The notes below the pieces were generated by a model, which had not been told where the DNA came from, searched no databases, and saw only the letters and a list, made by a program, of their open reading frames with translations. The position numbers and the translations under genes are program-made. From Ptiloglossa arizonensis (lineage: Eukaryota > Arthropoda > Insecta > Hymenoptera > Colletidae), in the NCBI RefSeq assembly GCF_051014685.1, contig NC_135053.1, positions 1,612,001 through 1,676,000 on the forward strand: a stretch of DNA of 64,000 nucleotides. The letters are read 5' to 3'. Below, one piece after another: positions 62,013 to 64,000 of this stretch. Position 1 is the first letter of the stretch, and every line of letters begins with the position of its first letter.

Positions 62013-62690
62013 TTAGTTACGCGTTACGATCCAATAGCCGCAAACGAAAGAACTTGAATTTGTCGAGCATATCGAACCAACGGCAAAATATATTTCTTTA
62101 TCAAGATCGTAATCCAGTCCATGTAAGACAGGGATATTGGTAACCAGAAATTGATATCCGTGGCCCATGAATAAGTATAGGTTCAAATAATACTTCCGGG
62201 AACGTTTGTTCCAACGAGGCGTCGTTTTTCCGCCGTTCGGCGCCACGAAAAATGGAAATTCAGTAAATAACCGTATCGTAAATCTTCATCCACTGTCCCT
62301 TTCCGTGCATCACTTTGGTGAAATTGATTTTTGATTGGTCCATTACGTTCGCGGGCAATCTTCGCAATCTTCGCGCCCTCGAGGCCACTTTAAGGGTTTC
62401 AGCGAGTTGAACGCGATACCAGAGTACGACGAACTCTAAACCACGCGTTCCACGCGGAATCAACGTTCCCGTGTGCATTCGTGTGCATAGGGATCACGGC
62501 GATGCATAAGCGAACGCATGAGCGAGGCTAACGCCGAGAATACCGTAAGATGCGCCTTGCAATACGTAACGCAACCAACGACGGCCAACGAAAATACTTT
62601 TTTATCGCGCGTAGACGGTTCGAATGGTTCGTAGAGACGTTTCCTCGGGTTAGAAACTACCAACGGAGCTAAAACGATCGACGGACCATG
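62013..62690 (-). other. GC-rich island with minus-strand open frames
   Basis: Two minus-strand open frames, 62260-62478 (ending DTVIY) and 62013-62246 (ending GYWIVTRN), lie in different frames inside a GC-rich island. They might be neighbouring exons of an unrecognised gene, but no convincing donor/acceptor pair joins them. A CpG-rich promoter is the main alternative. Confidence 0.2.
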
Positions 62691-64000
62691 GCGAATCGTA
62701 AACGAGATTCTTATAAAATTATCGCCGCTCTCGATATTAAATCTATACGAAATACCAATGGACGCGCTCTATTCGTCTCCGTACGACGACGTCACTCGAA
62801 ACACTATTTCAAACGACACGTTATCCAACTTCACGATTACTTCCTTTTCGCAGCACGGTCGCGTTCTCGCGTTTCACGGAAATAAATTCGAAATACGTAT
62901 AACGAAGTATAGTATAGTAATAACGAATCATTTATCAGTTTTTTTCAACAGAAACAAAGAACGAGTGATACTTCGCGATGCAAGAAAAATGTATCGATAA
63001 ACGAATAGCGGCAATCGCGGAAGAAAAATATTTAAACTAAGGAAAACGATACAAATATCGAGTAAATTACATCGTGCTTTGTAGATTTTAATACTTTACG
63101 TAATTTTTCGCACTGATAATTTCGAAGGTGATAATTCTGTATTTGAAATAATTGAATACTATTGGAAATAACCAACGTGTTCTGAAAATGTAATGTTCCA
63201 AAATCTTTCTTTAAATGAAATTGTAATACAAATCTGTAAGGAGGAGAAACTAGAAATTACAATACAAATTTGCTTGTATTGTCAAAATGACGAAACAACT
63301 ATTGAAAGAAAAATACATTTATTTATACGTAACGAACATACACGGTGACCAACGAAACAATACGTTTCGTTATGGTGAAGCACAACGAATATGGTTCACA
63401 GGTGCAATCAGGAAGCGATCTGTTTACCTAGTGGTACTGTTCAAAATTGAGAAGTTGACCTATGGAAGGAATCGTGGACTGTATTGAGTCAAAGGCCTTC
63501 GAGGATTCGCGACCGAACAAAAATCACTCAATTTGGTTGGAACTCGTGGTACCTTTACAGTTCATTCTTGTCAGCACCCAAGAGTACGACACTTACTGCA
63601 TCGAAATCCAGGCCAATGGGCCTTGTACGAGTACTCGTAGTAAAATTGTGCGTCTTCGAAGTCTACCTGAGTCTTGTGACGCAACAAATGGCGCATCATC
63701 GTCCGTAGAGAGCAAACTGTAGTCCGTGGAGAGTTTACCCAGGCAAATAGGAAAGACACGCATACCTGCACTATGCACACGAAAACCCACGTGTACGCAC
63801 CTGTACTGTTCCACGGAAGAAGAACTTCAGTTGGAAGAGCAGAAGGTTGGCTTACAATTTATAAGTAATTGTTAAATATCGCGAATAACGCATACTTCGA
63901 AACAAAAGAAACTCCGATAACCTAGAGCGAGAAACTTTTAAATATAATTGTTGGAAAAATTGATTTTACTTTAACAAACAGTAATATGCATGCAAGGAAG
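62691..64000. other. Right-hand edge, no firm gene
   Basis: A plus-strand open frame at 63462-63722 contains YDTYCIEIQANGPC and LPESCDA in balanced codon use, with a possible acceptor (CATTCTTGTCAG) inside it. The minus strand is open over the same bases. A real exon is possible, but strand, boundaries and family remain undetermined. Confidence 0.2.

Noticed and set aside
1..64000. CRISPR array, telomeric TTAGG repeats, and a set of well-known insect microRNAs
   Set aside because: Looked for by eye on the given strand and in the repeats described; none was found.

Overview
The window reads as animal nuclear DNA, most likely from an insect and probably a hymenopteran (bee, wasp or ant). The reasons are an AT-rich background that is nevertheless rich in CpG, short GT-AG introns of 70-90 bases in the one clear gene, mariner-type inverted-repeat ends, and many short tandem arrays. 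No bacterial operons, CRISPR array, tRNA or rRNA were seen. Most of the 64 kb is noncoding. The species call is inference.

Layout. (1) Bases 56-335 hold a short 3'-terminal coding exon with a von Willebrand factor C (VWC) cysteine pattern; the rest of that gene lies left of the window. (2) Bases 336-11,359 have no gene I can defend. They carry a C-rich tract, an unusual inverted/direct repeat cluster at 3.1-3.4 kb and a ~45-bp tandem array at 4.5-5.0 kb. (3) Bases 11,360-15,456 carry the best gene in the window: six exons of a cytosolic endo-beta-N-acetylglucosaminidase (ENGase, GH85), with catalytic Asn and Glu present. Its intron 4 is long and flanked by a ~185-bp direct repeat. The C-terminus ends abruptly at 15,456, where another frame stays open. 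(4) 15.5-28.6 kb is mostly noncoding, with inverted-repeat MITEs at 16.3 and 19.9 kb, a split ~130-bp tandem array at 20.9-22.3 kb and a 140-bp foldback at 24.0 kb. (5) 28.7-30.1 kb is a candidate element with TA-flanked inverted ends around a 28-bp minisatellite, followed by a G-run tract. (6) 30.1-53.8 kb is mostly AT-rich noncoding. It has a dispersed repeat pair, small MITEs, a six-cysteine terminal exon at 38.5 kb and a weak DEG/ENaC-like open frame at 37.9 kb. (7) 53.8-55.2 kb is a 155-bp satellite-like array whose six central monomers form a duplicated three-monomer higher-order unit. (8) 55.2-64.0 kb is repeat-derived and intergenic, with a mariner-derived MITE and a GC-rich minus-strand open frame at 58.0-58.3 kb that could encode a small membrane protein.

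The genes do not form a pathway. The ENGase would act in cytosolic turnover of free N-glycans, while the VWC exon and the six-cysteine exon look secreted. I found no convincing undescribed multi-gene system. The most interesting items are the higher-order repeat, the ENGase 3' end, the element carrying a minisatellite, and the cysteine-rich exon.
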